Counted from the first letter of the stretch, positions 16,456 through 25,537 are shown. The stretch: DNA of 64,000 nucleotides from JANQPA01 sp964548175 (GCA_964548175.1 CAZJQS010000026.1:1-64000), one strand, 5' to 3'. The notes: generated by a model not told the origin, from the letters alone. Translations and numbers: made by a program.

Positions 16456-18015
16456 CTAAGGTTGTCTCTGGCGGCTTAGGGCCGGTTGTTTTTTATAAAA
16501 TTTGTTTTCCAGCGAATCGATGGCGAATTCCCATAGGTGTTCGTAGGGAATGACCTCGATGTCATAGGGCTGGCTGGAAGCCTCCAGAGGCACATTATTT
16601 AATTTTTTCACATAACCTGCGGCCCTTCGCTTTACTCCTGCCCGGTGGAAGCCGGAAATAGGGATTTGGAGCAGCATTTTGATAAAACAGTTACTTCTGT
16701 AGGTATGGTCTTGCCGCAAGTAGCGGTAGCAATATTTTTCAATGGCTTCGATTCGATCGATGGTTTTATCGTATTGCTTTTTGAGGATAAGGAAAAGGAT
16801 CTGTATGATCAGGATGGTAATGTTCATGCCCGCCTTGTCTTTGGCGTATTTAGGCACTTCATTTAGGAACCGGCCGATCCTGAAGTTGTTAAAGGATCTA
16901 TCGCCTTTTTCGGGTTTTATTTTTTCCAGGATAACGAGGTAATGGATAAAAGCGCGGTGAATCTGCCACTTTTCTTGTTGGTGGGCTGGTAGCTGGTTGA
17001 AGTTGGTATGAGACTCTATGGTTTTAAGGATGTTGTAAGATTCCTGGTAGTTTTGGGTATGCATGGCCAGTTTGAATTCCAACTCGTAATGAGTGAACCA
17101 GTTGTGGGTTCCCTCCGGGATATTAGCAAGAGAGCGGCTAGCCGCTTTTTTGCCTTCTTCAAATTGTTTGAGCTGGATATTGCAGATCAGTTGCTGGTGC
17201 AGCAAGATCTGAATGGCTGTTTGATGTTCGAATTTTTTCTTATTAAAGCACTTGATCCCTTCTATACAAACCTGCCGGGTGCTCTCGAAATCATTGATGT
17301 TCATATAGGCAGTGATCTTAATGAGGTAATAGAGGAGTTGCAGTCGGGCATAAGGAAACTGTTTGACCAATGGTTCCAAGATCCCTGCAAATTCCAGCGC
17401 CTGATCATAGTTTTCTTTTTTTGTGGCTTTGCTGTTGATGTATTCCGCCGCCATTATACAATAATATTCTTCCGCTTCCATTTCTGCGTCCAGTGCCTTT
17501 TGATAATGCTTTAATTCTTCATTGTACATTTTAAATTTGATCAGGTCACCTGCTATGCTACCGTAATGAAGCCTTAATACCTTCAGAACACTGACGGCCA
17601 GGTCAATATGTTCATACTTTTTAGCGATCTGCAGCACTTTTTTGCTTATTTCCAGTGCGCTGGTGCGCGCTCTTTTTCCAAACAAGACCATTGCAGCCGC
17701 CATATCCTTCCAGGCGTTGTAATAAGCGCGCTGGTAGTCATTGTAATTGGCTTGCTTTACATCAATAAAAAAAACCGTATTGATCAGCCTGTTCTTTAGT
17801 TCATTTTTCAGGTTGCGGTAGGTAGAGCTTCGTATGTCAACGCCTAAGAAGTTAGCCGCTTCCATGTCTGATTTCGCTGCCCCTTGCGAAATGGCGTCAT
17901 AAAGATCGAATATCCTCCCCCCTCCATTTCCATTGCGTTCTTCATTTCCAATAACCTTTACATGGCGTGTTTTGTACTTGTTGACAATCGCGATGAGCTC
18001 TTGTAATGTTTTCAT
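16456..18015 (-). CDS. Large helical protein of unknown function, TPR-like
   Basis: This 519-residue protein is not recognised. It is basic and mostly alpha-helical, with repeated patterns such as YQKALDAEMEAEEYYCIMAA and RAFIHYLVILEKIKPEKGDR that resemble degenerate TPR arrays. It has no signal peptide or membrane segment. The start chosen is the ATG at 18015 (MKTLQELIAIVNKYK); a longer frame reaches 18108 but adds a low-complexity, lysine- and asparagine-rich lead-in. Its stop directly abuts that of the convergent ECF sigma gene (16455/16456). An intracellular regulatory or scaffold role is possible. Confidence 0.65.
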   Translation of the reverse strand: MKTLQELIAIVNKYKTRHVKVIGNEERNGNGGGRIFDLYDAISQGAAKSDMEAANFLGVDIRSSTYRNLKNELKNRLINTVFFIDVKQANYNDYQRAYYNAWKDMAAAMVLFGKRARTSALEISKKVLQIAKKYEHIDLAVSVLKVLRLHYGSIAGDLIKFKMYNEELKHYQKALDAEMEAEEYYCIMAAEYINSKATKKENYDQALEFAGILEPLVKQFPYARLQLLYYLIKITAYMNINDFESTRQVCIEGIKCFNKKKFEHQTAIQILLHQQLICNIQLKQFEEGKKAASRSLANIPEGTHNWFTHYELEFKLAMHTQNYQESYNILKTIESHTNFNQLPAHQQEKWQIHRAFIHYLVILEKIKPEKGDRSFNNFRIGRFLNEVPKYAKDKAGMNITILIIQILFLILKKQYDKTIDRIEAIEKYCYRYLRQDHTYRSNCFIKMLLQIPISGFHRAGVKRRAAGYVKKLNNVPLEASSQPYDIEVIPYEHLWEFAIDSLENKFYKKQPALSRQRQP

Positions 18016-18244
18016 TCTTGTGGTTTCTTTTATTTGAAATTGGTTTTTGTTTTTATATGATGTGGTAATGGATTTTAATAATGATTTAGGGTTAAAAAGC
18101 CTGTTCAATGACAGTTTTTTTGAGTTTTAATGTAGTTAAAAAATTGATAGTCAATTTTTTGTGTGCTTTTTTGTGTTTTTGGCTTTTTAATTTAAAAAGG
18201 TCATGTGGCTGTTTGCTTGGGAAGAAAAACGATACAGGTAGTAA

Positions 18245-18252
18245 TACCTTTG
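18245..18252 (+). promoter_or_regulatory. Candidate -7 box TACCTTTG upstream of the small secreted ORF
   Basis: TACCTTTG fits TAnnTTTG and lies 50 bases before the ATG at 18302. A TTG at 18217-18219 precedes it by 25 bases, wider than the usual spacing. The same box with the same TTG spacing recurs at 18604, before the next gene. Confidence 0.45.
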
Positions 18253-18301
18253 GATTGTAATCAATAGGAAAAACATTATTTCAATCCAAAATCGTAAAGC
18301 C

Positions 18302-18466
18302 ATGATACATTTTATTACTACTGTTTTGCTTTTGTTATCTATTAATACAACAACGCCAAATTTTGGTTCGGACCAGCATGGTACTAATTCTAAACCCGGC
18401 ACAGAGCAAACCGGATCCAATGCTCAAACCAATAACATTGTGACGGATGATTTGATGGGGGTTTAA
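18302..18466 (+). CDS. Small secreted peptide of unknown function (54 aa)
   Basis: The ATG at 18302 opens a 54-residue frame. A hydrophobic start (MIHFITTVLLLLSINTT) resembles a signal sequence, and a polar Asn/Thr/Gly-rich tail ends at NIVTDDLMGV. It lies 50 bases after a TACCTTTG promoter box. No family is recognised. It opens the collinear locus that continues to 34170, but is separated from the next ORF by about 195 bases with a second promoter box, so it may be independent. A chance ORF cannot be ruled out. Confidence 0.4.
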   Translation: MIHFITTVLLLLSINTTTPNFGSDQHGTNSKPGTEQTGSNAQTNNIVTDDLMGV

Positions 18467-18603
18467 GGTTAGGCTTAAGTGTGATTTAGACATTGTAATC
18501 AATTGATTTTTAGATTTTAAAGTGATTTTAAGTTTGATTTAAGGGTTAATTTGGGGCGGTCATAAGTTAGAAAAATTGTCAAGAGGATTTATCCAAGTTG
18601 AAC

Positions 18604-18611
18604 TACCTTTG
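18604..18611 (+). promoter_or_regulatory. Candidate -7 box TACCTTTG at the head of the biosynthetic locus
   Basis: An exact TACCTTTG lies 58 bases before the ATG at 18662, with a TTG at 18576-18578 exactly 25 bases upstream. This repeats the arrangement at 18245. It is the best candidate for the main promoter of the collinear genes 18662-34170. Confidence 0.45.
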
Positions 18612-18661
18612 TTACAGATCAAGATTGATCATGAATTCTTGGTTTAAATTATAAAAAGTAA

Positions 18662-19132
18662 ATGATTTATAAAATGAACTGGTTAAGTCCATATGCATGG
18701 ACCGGGGACACGCATGTCGACCTGGAACCTCCCGCGCAAGTGTTGGCGGGGGTTAAATTCGGGCAATTGAGCAAGAATTGTGACAACAGCGGCATCTGTG
18801 AGGTTGAATTGATGCCGGCAAATGCCGAACTATTTTCCGCTGCTCCTACAGCGGCCGACCCCTGTGCAAGGCCCGTAACCTGTTTGCTGAGTGCAAGCAG
18901 GCACCTGGAAAACTTCCTGGAACTGGCGGTGGTGAAATCGGATTTGTGTGAGCAATGTCGGCAAAAGCAATTTTTTAAAAAAGGATTTAAACTGGACGAG
19001 GATTACCATCTACCTGAGCATGTTTGTCAAGCACTACAGTTGGAAAAGGCCGTTATAACAAAAGGTTTACATCCTTATTTGGAAAGCATCGGCCTGCTGA
19101 TCGTAAGGTTAAATTTAAAAAGTAACTATTGA
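18662..19132 (+). CDS. Cys-rich hypothetical protein, first gene of the biosynthetic locus
   Basis: A 156-residue protein that is not recognised. It has no signal peptide. Eight cysteines fall in clusters (NCDNSGIC, PCARPVTC, LCEQC, HVC), which could bind metal or form thioether or disulfide links. A start at 18674 (MNWLSPYAW) is equally possible. It lies directly ahead of a 65-residue ORF and the TonB receptor. It may be a pathway-specific accessory protein or a large peptide substrate; the sequence alone does not decide. Confidence 0.6.
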   Translation: MIYKMNWLSPYAWTGDTHVDLEPPAQVLAGVKFGQLSKNCDNSGICEVELMPANAELFSAAPTAADPCARPVTCLLSASRHLENFLELAVVKSDLCEQCRQKQFFKKGFKLDEDYHLPEHVCQALQLEKAVITKGLHPYLESIGLLIVRLNLKSNY

Positions 19133-19171
19133 GCGCCAGGTTGATTTTTTCATGAACCAAAACCAATTATT

Positions 19172-19369
19172 ATGAGTGCATTAGAATTTGATCCCAATGC
19201 CCTGGATCTTCAGGATGAAGAATTGAAAGAAAGCTTTCTAAAGCTGGGCTTCGACAATCTGTCTGAGTGTACAGCCTATTTCCGCTCGGAAACACCTTCC
19301 TCTGATTGGGAAGATCCACTAGTAAACGGATGGGCTTATTCGAATCCGCGGATTAACTCCTCGTTTTAA
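19172..19369 (+). CDS. Small acidic hypothetical protein (65 aa)
   Basis: A 65-residue acidic ORF 39 bases after the preceding gene. The N-terminal part is helical and leader-like (LDLQDEELKESFLKLGFDNL), followed by a Ser/Asn/aromatic-rich tail with one Cys and the end YSNPRINSSF. Its size, layout and place ahead of the modification genes would suit a peptide precursor, but it shares no block with the four tandem peptides at 25394-26134. Function unknown. Confidence 0.5.
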   Translation: MSALEFDPNALDLQDEELKESFLKLGFDNLSECTAYFRSETPSSDWEDPLVNGWAYSNPRINSSF

Positions 19370-19532
19370 GGAAGACTGCCTGGAGAACCGCTTTTGCCCT
19401 TTTCATACCATTTGGCAGAAAAGCAAAAGCGATCCCCACAGCTTAAGAGAAATAGTTTTTCATAGGACCAGATCAATCTGACGGCTATGGGCCGAATGGG
19501 AATCCCATGCCTTTAAAAAGCTAATAAATATT

Positions 19533-21695
19533 ATGAAAAAAATTAATGCTTCACTTGTATTTATTATTGCTGCCCTATTCGCAGAAGCCCAATCCATCAA
19601 GCTTAGTGGTTTGGTGGTTGACGAATTCAACGATCCGATTATAGGCGCCAACATCATGATAAAAGGCACCTATACAGGAACTACGACCGAATTGGATGGG
19701 ACTTTCCTGCTGTCAACAGAACGGGAGCAACCATTTGTCCTAGCTGTCAGTTATCTGGGATACGCCGGAGTGGATATTCCGATTGAAAAAACCTCTTCCG
19801 ATTCCCTTTATCTGGGGATCATAAAAATAAAGCCGAAAGAAAACGAGCTTAGAACGGTCACCATTACAGCAGGTGCGTTTGAAGCCAGCGATGAGAAACG
19901 AGGCACTGTCATGAAATCTCTGGATATTGCCACTACTGCCGGCGCCACTGCCGACATCGCGGGGGCGCTCAATACTCTGCCGGGCACCTCAACGGTAGGC
20001 GAACAAGGTATGCTCTTTGTTCGGGGAGGCGAAGCCTACGAAACACAGGTTTTCATAGACGGCATGATGGTGCAGAACCCTTTCAATAGCATGGTGCAGA
20101 ATGTACCTTCGAGAGGTCGATACTCGCCCTTTCTTTTCAAGGGAACGGCTTTCAGCACCGGCGGTTATTCCGCTGAATACGGCCAGGCATTATCTTCAGC
20201 ACTGGTTCTGAACACTCATGACCTGGCCGAAAACTCTCAGTCAAGTGTGGGTCTGACTACAGTGGGACTCGATTTTTCCCATCAGGAAAGATGGGATCAA
20301 AGCTCCCTGTCTGTCAGTGGTAACTATACAGATCTAACTCCCTACACAAGCGTCATCAATCAGAACATCGACTGGATAAGACCATTCAGAAGCTATGGTG
20401 GTCAGGCCATTTATCGGAATAAATACTCTGATAACGGTATCCTGAAGATGCATGCAGATGTCAGCAACATCAATATGCAGCTGAATTTTGAGGATGTTAA
20501 TAATTCCGGCAGAACAAGCGACGTCAGCCTGAGTAATGATTATTTCTACTTCAACAGTACCGTTAATGAGGTCATTGGTGATGATTGGATTATTGACGGA
20601 GGGATTACCTATAATTACAACAGAGATGTAACAATAGCCGACAGTATTCACCTGGATGCTTTGGATCAACTGATGCAGGCCAGGCTAACGGTAACCCGAT
20701 TCCTGGGAGATGATATCAAACTAAAATTTGGAGGCGGCTATATCCACCAGGGATATGATGAGGCTATCAGCGCATCAGAGGCGCTTCTGGCGGAACCGGG
20801 CTTTCGGCTACAACAGTGGGCGGGCTTTGCGGAGGTCGATTTTAATATCAACTCGCGTTTGTTCGTCCGTCTGGGAGAAAGGTTTGAGGCAGATAATTAC
20901 CTCAACGACAGGACGCTATCCACCCGCCTGGCTCTGGCCTACAAGTTCAGCAGTTATGCTCAGTTATCGGCTGCTTTTGGGCAGTTCTATCAACTTCCGG
21001 GGGCCAGCTTCATGGCCTTCAGTAATGAGCTCCGTAATGAAAATGCTTTGCACTACATATTGAACTACCAAATCAACAAAAACAATCGCCTCTTTCGTGT
21101 AGAGGCATACCATAAAGTGTATAATGATCTTATTCGATTTGACAGGGACTTCAGCTATATCCCGAACGGACTTAATAGCCGGGGATATGGGTTTGCCAGA
21201 GGGATTGATGTGTTCTTTCGTGATCAGGAAACTTTTGACAACATCGACTACTGGGTTTCTTATTCTTACCTGGATACGGAGCGTTTGTACTGGAATTTTC
21301 CACAGGCCGCCATGCCCAACTTTGCTGCCCGGCATAATTTGTCAGTCGTGTACAAATATTGGATTGACGCTATCGACTCTCAACTGGGGGTTACTTATAC
21401 CTTCAACAGCGGGCGGCCTTATCACGATCCGACCATATCCGGGTTTAATAATCGGATGTCTCCGATGTTCCATGACCTCAGCGCGAATCTGAGCTACATT
21501 ACTTCTCTTTGGGGACATCAGGCGATCCTGCACCTATCGTGCACCAACATACTAGGACTCAATCAGGTGTTTGGTTATCAGTTCAGTAACGAGCCTGATG
21601 CTAACGGGGAATACCACCGCATTCCGATCATTCCCACGGCTCCCCGTTTCGCCTTCATCGGCTTGTTCGTGGATTTTGAAAGAAAAGCGCAATAA
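19533..21695 (+). CDS. TonB-dependent outer-membrane receptor with carboxypeptidase-like N-terminal domain
   Basis: A 720-residue TonB-dependent receptor. A signal peptide (SLVFIIAALFAEAQ) is followed by a carboxypeptidase-regulatory-like domain (LSGLVVDEFNDPIIGANIMI), a plug (MLFVRGGEAYETQVFIDGMM) and a beta-barrel. It moves a substrate across the outer membrane using TonB energy. No SusD partner is adjacent, which argues against a polysaccharide-uptake locus. It lies 163 bases after the 65-residue ORF and heads the collinear run into the ketosynthase and peptide genes, so it may import, secrete or respond to the locus product. Confidence 0.92.
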   Translation: MKKINASLVFIIAALFAEAQSIKLSGLVVDEFNDPIIGANIMIKGTYTGTTTELDGTFLLSTEREQPFVLAVSYLGYAGVDIPIEKTSSDSLYLGIIKIKPKENELRTVTITAGAFEASDEKRGTVMKSLDIATTAGATADIAGALNTLPGTSTVGEQGMLFVRGGEAYETQVFIDGMMVQNPFNSMVQNVPSRGRYSPFLFKGTAFSTGGYSAEYGQALSSALVLNTHDLAENSQSSVGLTTVGLDFSHQERWDQSSLSVSGNYTDLTPYTSVINQNIDWIRPFRSYGGQAIYRNKYSDNGILKMHADVSNINMQLNFEDVNNSGRTSDVSLSNDYFYFNSTVNEVIGDDWIIDGGITYNYNRDVTIADSIHLDALDQLMQARLTVTRFLGDDIKLKFGGGYIHQGYDEAISASEALLAEPGFRLQQWAGFAEVDFNINSRLFVRLGERFEADNYLNDRTLSTRLALAYKFSSYAQLSAAFGQFYQLPGASFMAFSNELRNENALHYILNYQINKNNRLFRVEAYHKVYNDLIRFDRDFSYIPNGLNSRGYGFARGIDVFFRDQETFDNIDYWVSYSYLDTERLYWNFPQAAMPNFAARHNLSVVYKYWIDAIDSQLGVTYTFNSGRPYHDPTISGFNNRMSPMFHDLSANLSYITSLWGHQAILHLSCTNILGLNQVFGYQFSNEPDANGEYHRIPIIPTAPRFAFIGLFVDFERKAQ

Positions 21696-21725
21696 ACCAC
21701 TTTAACTATAAAATTGATTAGAACC

Positions 21726-22379
21726 ATGAAAAATGTAATTATTGTAATTCTACTGTTTTTCTGGAGCACCTTTGGTTTGCTTGCTCAAGATCAGTATCAG
21801 GAAAAGATGCTGGAATCCATTCAGGCCTTTGGAGAGGCCACGACTGCAGACGATTATGCTCAGCTAGCTAATGTTTTCGAGCGCATCGGACTAGCAGAAC
21901 AAGATCAGTGGCATCCCTTTTACTATCAGGTCCTTTGCCTGACCGCCAGAAGTTTTGAGATCGAAGGCGCTGACGACAGAGATGCGCTGATCGATCAGGC
22001 GGAAACCGCGCTGAAGCGCGTAGCGGAGTTGGGAGCAGATGAAGCTGAGTTAGCGGTGTTGCAGGCCCGTATTTACCAGGCTCGCCTTTCTGTTGATCCG
22101 GCTTCCCGGTCGATGGTTTATGGTCCGAAGACGACTATGCTGCTTGCTCAAACGCGGGCAAAGGCCCCTGAAAACCCAAGAGTGCTTTTCCTGCTTGGTC
22201 AGAACCTGTATTTCACGCCGGAAGGACTAGGCGGCGGTAAGGAAAAAGCGCTTCCGCTCATTCAGAGAGCGGTGCAGATCTTCAGAAACACTACAGCTGA
22301 GAACAGTTTGGCCCCTTCCTGGGGAAGAGATGAGGCGGAAGGATTTTTGGCTCGCGTAGGAGAAAAAACGGAAGATTAA
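21726..22379 (+). CDS. Secreted TPR-like protein, paralogue of the next gene
   Basis: A 217-residue protein with a signal peptide (IIVILLFFWSTFGLLAQ). The start at 21726 follows the usual A-rich leader; an in-frame TTG at 21714 is less likely. Its helical body ends in a block shared with the downstream gene: NPRVLFLLGQNLYFTPEG, GGGKEKALPL and LAPSWG. No family name is recognised; a TPR-like periplasmic scaffold is a reasonable reading. It is 30 bases after the receptor, so probably co-transcribed. Confidence 0.75.
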   Translation: MKNVIIVILLFFWSTFGLLAQDQYQEKMLESIQAFGEATTADDYAQLANVFERIGLAEQDQWHPFYYQVLCLTARSFEIEGADDRDALIDQAETALKRVAELGADEAELAVLQARIYQARLSVDPASRSMVYGPKTTMLLAQTRAKAPENPRVLFLLGQNLYFTPEGLGGGKEKALPLIQRAVQIFRNTTAENSLAPSWGRDEAEGFLARVGEKTED

Positions 22380-22391
22380 AATCTGAGAAAG

Positions 22392-23036
22392 ATGCAAAAG
22401 GTACGATTATATCTCAAACTTTTCTTGCTTCTGGTGGTGGCCGCGGCTTGCGCCACCCACCAGGTGGCTCACGACCGGCAGCTGGAGAAAGCGGTTAAGC
22501 ACCTGGACCAGGCATCGGAACTCAAGGAGTACTTGTCATTGGCGTATCGCTTTGATCAGTTGCAAAAGGAAAATCTAGGAAACTGGCTGCCGGCTTATTA
22601 TCATGCACTGGCTCTGATTAAGTATGCGTTGCGTACTCCGAATATTGAAGAGGTGGATAACTACTGCGACATGGCCCTGATGAGCCTGGATGCCATTGAT
22701 CCCGAAAAAGCCAACTCTGCAGAAGTGCTTTGTCTGAAGGCAATGGAAAGGAGTGTGCGCATCCGGGTAGACCTGATGATGAGGGGGATGGAGTACAGTT
22801 TGCTTTCCGAACAATATCTGGAAAAGGCGATAGCCCAGGACCCGGATAACCCGAGAGCCTACCTGTTAAAAGGGCAGAATGCTTTCAACAGGCCGGAAAT
22901 ATTCGGAGGAGGGAAAGCAACGGCAAAGCCCTTTTTTGAAAAATCAGTGGCTTTTTTCCAAAAGGAAAAGAAAAACCTCCCCGCTCCCAGTTGGGGACAG
23001 GAGTCAGCGATCAATATGTTGAATGCTTGCAATTAA
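22392..23036 (+). CDS. Lipoprotein paralogue of the preceding TPR-like protein
   Basis: A 214-residue lipoprotein (signal LFLLLVVAAACA, then THQVAHD). Its C-terminal half matches the preceding protein in layout: NPRAYLLKGQNAFNRPE, GGGKATAKPFFEKS and PAPSWG. The two genes are 12 bases apart and likely arose by duplication, one soluble and one lipid-anchored. Function unknown; envelope placement beside the TonB receptor hints at a role in handling or exporting the product. Confidence 0.75.
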   Translation: MQKVRLYLKLFLLLVVAAACATHQVAHDRQLEKAVKHLDQASELKEYLSLAYRFDQLQKENLGNWLPAYYHALALIKYALRTPNIEEVDNYCDMALMSLDAIDPEKANSAEVLCLKAMERSVRIRVDLMMRGMEYSLLSEQYLEKAIAQDPDNPRAYLLKGQNAFNRPEIFGGGKATAKPFFEKSVAFFQKEKKNLPAPSWGQESAINMLNACN

Positions 23037-23056
23037 TAATGATAAAAACAACAATC

Positions 23057-23803
23057 ATGACAGCATTAAGAACAGCGCTCATAACCGGGGGAACCCGGGG
23101 CATCGGAAGGCATACCTGCCTCAAACTGGCCGAAAGAGGGTATCAAACCATCATTACTTATCGAAGCAGTAAAGCATTGGCGGAAGAACTTCGCCAGGAG
23201 ATTCAGGAAAATGGGTGGATCGCACCGCACATTTACCAATGTGACATGACCGATTTCAAACAAGTCAACCAGGTGATCAAAGCCATTAAGAAAGAATTTG
23301 GCAAACTGGAGGTGCTCATCAACAATGCAGGTGTTCTGGGCAACAGCAAACCTTTTCTGATGACTGGAGATGAAGAATGGTGGTTTACTTTAAACACCAA
23401 TGTCGCCTGTGTAGTTAACAGCTGCCGCGCCGCCTTGCCTTTGATGATCGCTCGCAAGGGTGGTAATATCATCAACATCACCTCCCTGTCCGGGCAGAGG
23501 GGCAACCCCGGGCAATCGGCTTATTCCGCCTCCAAGGCAGCCATTGTCGCTTTTTCCAAAGCCTTGCATAAGGAAATGGGATCGCTGGGTATCCGGATCA
23601 ATTGCATTTCCCCGGGGCTGATCGAGACCGATATGACCAAGGATCTGAAGCCCGGATATTTCAAGCAACGTCTGGCTAATAGTCCCCTCAAACGCATGGG
23701 TAAACCCGAGGAGGTGGCCAACCTGATCGCCTACATGGCGGATGAAGCGCCGCAGTACCTGATCGGGCAGGAGATTACCATAGACGGAGGGATCGGCGTA
23801 TAA
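23057..23803 (+). CDS. 3-oxoacyl-ACP reductase (FabG-like SDR)
   Basis: Short-chain dehydrogenase/reductase of the FabG type, expected to reduce the beta-keto group on the growing ACP-bound chain with NADPH. TGGTRGIG forms the cofactor loop, NNAGVLG follows, and SAYSASKAA supplies the catalytic Tyr and Lys; the end DGGIGV is typical. I choose the ATG at 23057; upstream ATGs at 22991 and 23039 would add residues before the Rossmann fold, the former overlapping the previous gene. The partner genes (ketosynthase 30 bases downstream, ACP, dehydratase) place it in the locus-specific chain-building set. Confidence 0.9.
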   Translation: MTALRTALITGGTRGIGRHTCLKLAERGYQTIITYRSSKALAEELRQEIQENGWIAPHIYQCDMTDFKQVNQVIKAIKKEFGKLEVLINNAGVLGNSKPFLMTGDEEWWFTLNTNVACVVNSCRAALPLMIARKGGNIINITSLSGQRGNPGQSAYSASKAAIVAFSKALHKEMGSLGIRINCISPGLIETDMTKDLKPGYFKQRLANSPLKRMGKPEEVANLIAYMADEAPQYLIGQEITIDGGIGV

Positions 23804-23833
23804 ATTCAATTTATAAATCAAAAGAAGAATGAT

Positions 23834-25039
23834 ATGGCAACAAGAGTTGTAGTGACAGGCCTAGGGGTTGTTTGTTCTATCGGCAGGAACCTCGAAGATT
23901 TTGAACAAAGCCTCAGGGAGGGCAGATCCGGCTTGAAGGATATAGTGGCGGAACGCTTTGACCTGTCGGATGAGTTCTTCAGGAGCAGGCAAGGATGTAC
24001 TATTGATCCGGACTTGTATCGGGATCTGAGTCAGAAGGATGTGACCATGCTGGTGGATATTTCGAGTATCGCTATTGCAGAAGCACTGGAAAAAGCTGAT
24101 CTGGATATCGGATGCGTAGACCCTCGCAAGGTTGGCTTGTGCCTGGGCACCTCCGTAGGCGGTAGTTATCCTTTTATGGAATGGATCAGGGACAAGGTAG
24201 AGGGCCGTCCGCCACATTACGATTATCTGCTTTACAATACGCCCCACATCGTTGGACAAATCGCTAACCAATTTAGTTTGAGGGGCCCTTTATCCGCAAT
24301 TTCCACGGCCTGTGCCTCCGGAACCAATTCCGTAGGAAGAGCATTTGACCTGGTTCAAACCGGTAGGGCAGATTTTATGATCGCCGGAGGAGTCGACGTG
24401 TTCACCTATTTAACCTACAGCGGCTTTAACTCTTTGTTTGCTATATCCAAACAAGCCTGCCGGCCTTTTGATAAAAACCGGGACGGTCTTAACCTTGGGG
24501 ATGCGGCCGCTTATGTGGTGCTGGAGTCCTATGAGTCGGCAAAAAAGCGAAACGCCCCTATTTACGCAGAAGTCAGCGGCTATTCTATTGTGAACGAGGC
24601 CTATCACGCTACAGCGCCGCATCCTGAAGGGATTTATGCTTACCAGGCTATGAAAAACGCACTGGCCATGGCCGGCGCAGGCCCTGAGGAGTTGGACTAC
24701 ATCAACGCACATGGAACGGCGACCAAGGCGAATGACGCCATGGAGATCAAAGCCATTGAAAAGCTGGTGGAAGACCGGCCGGTCTACGTCAGCTCCACCA
24801 AGTCGATGATCGGACATTCCCTGGGCGCTGCGGGCAGTGTAGAATTTGTCGCTACTGCTCTGGGCATACACAAGCATTTTATACCGCCTTCTATAAATGT
24901 CACAGACCAGATCTTTGATAAGCAAAATATTCAATTGGTAAAGGATAAGGCAAGGGAACATGACTTAAAGCTGGCCTTGTCGAATTCCTTCGGTTTTTCC
25001 GGAAACATGGCCTCCATCGCCTTGAGAAGTCTTAACTAA
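23834..25039 (+). CDS. Beta-ketoacyl-ACP synthase (KAS II/FabF type), active
   Basis: A 401-residue ketosynthase that condenses malonyl-ACP with an acyl chain. All three catalytic residues are visible: Cys160 in STACASGTNS, His293 in INAHGTATKAND and His328 in KSMIGHSLGAAG. It is distinct from the second ketosynthase-fold protein at 32911, which has lost all three; together they resemble the KS and chain-length-factor partners of type II polyketide and aryl-polyene systems. It lies between the reductase and the ACP. Confidence 0.93.
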   Translation: MATRVVVTGLGVVCSIGRNLEDFEQSLREGRSGLKDIVAERFDLSDEFFRSRQGCTIDPDLYRDLSQKDVTMLVDISSIAIAEALEKADLDIGCVDPRKVGLCLGTSVGGSYPFMEWIRDKVEGRPPHYDYLLYNTPHIVGQIANQFSLRGPLSAISTACASGTNSVGRAFDLVQTGRADFMIAGGVDVFTYLTYSGFNSLFAISKQACRPFDKNRDGLNLGDAAAYVVLESYESAKKRNAPIYAEVSGYSIVNEAYHATAPHPEGIYAYQAMKNALAMAGAGPEELDYINAHGTATKANDAMEIKAIEKLVEDRPVYVSSTKSMIGHSLGAAGSVEFVATALGIHKHFIPPSINVTDQIFDKQNIQLVKDKAREHDLKLALSNSFGFSGNMASIALRSLN

Positions 25040-25067
25040 ATTTTCAAACATAAAAAATTAAAATATC

Positions 25068-25349
25068 ATGAAAGATTTGAAACAAATTCAGGATACCGTC
25101 AAGCAGACCATCATTGACGTATTGGAACTGGAAGGCCTTACGCCTGCCGACATTGACAACGATGCCCCCTTTTTCGGAACAGAGGAAGAGCCCGGCATCA
25201 TTCAGGACTCTCTAGCCATCTTGGAGATTTCCACGGTCTTGGGAGAAGAGTTCGACATCATTCCCACGGAGTTTAACGAGGAATCATTTCAGAATGTCAA
25301 CACCCTGAGCGAAATGATCCACCGCAATGTGTTGAGCCCTGTGGCTTGA
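25068..25349 (+). CDS. Acyl carrier protein
   Basis: A 93-residue acidic, helical carrier protein. The phosphopantetheine site is Ser48 in IIQDSLAILEI, the DSL motif. It begins 28 bases after the ketosynthase and precedes the peptide genes. The phosphopantetheinyl transferase at 31766 is the likely activator. It should carry the growing acyl chain for ketosynthase, reductase and dehydratase, and may donate it to the acyltransferase at 29041. Confidence 0.9.
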   Translation: MKDLKQIQDTVKQTIIDVLELEGLTPADIDNDAPFFGTEEEPGIIQDSLAILEISTVLGEEFDIIPTEFNEESFQNVNTLSEMIHRNVLSPVA

Positions 25350-25393
25350 GTATGGCAATCATTTATTCATTAACCTATTAAATTCTTTTTATT

Positions 25394-25537
25394 ATGAAAA
25401 ATGCACCATTGAAAGATGCACTGAATGTCGTTGAATTGGAAGATCGCTTCGAAATGACCGTAGCTGCCGTCGACACTGCTCGCTGCGACAACAACGAAGT
25501 TAAGATCAAAGCTGCTGACACCAAAATAGCTGAATAA
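25394..25537 (+). CDS. Putative modified-peptide precursor 1 (47 aa)
   Basis: The first of four tandem small genes coding for near-identical acidic peptides. It contains ALNVVELEDRFEMTV followed by AAVDTARC, with Arg18, Arg30 and Cys31, then the tail DNNEVKIKAADTKIAE. The four copies keep the block up to Cys and differ at both ends. Dense tandem copies beside an arginase and an acyltransferase with PqqD-like domains mark them as likely ribosomal-peptide precursors. No Gly-Gly cleavage site is seen. The leader/core boundary is unknown; Arg30-Cys31 are the most suggestive modification sites. Confidence 0.8.
   Translation: MKNAPLKDALNVVELEDRFEMTVAAVDTARCDNNEVKIKAADTKIAE

Noticed and set aside
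19533..21695. SusC/SusD-type polysaccharide utilisation locus
   Set aside because: No SusD lipoprotein or glycosidase is next to the receptor; its neighbours are chain-building and peptide genes.
23834..25349. Reading the ketosynthase and ACP as part of the housekeeping fatty-acid operon
   Set aside because: fabD and fabH are absent, a dead ketosynthase partner, ligase and phosphopantetheinyl transferase are present, and the genes are interleaved with peptide-modification genes.
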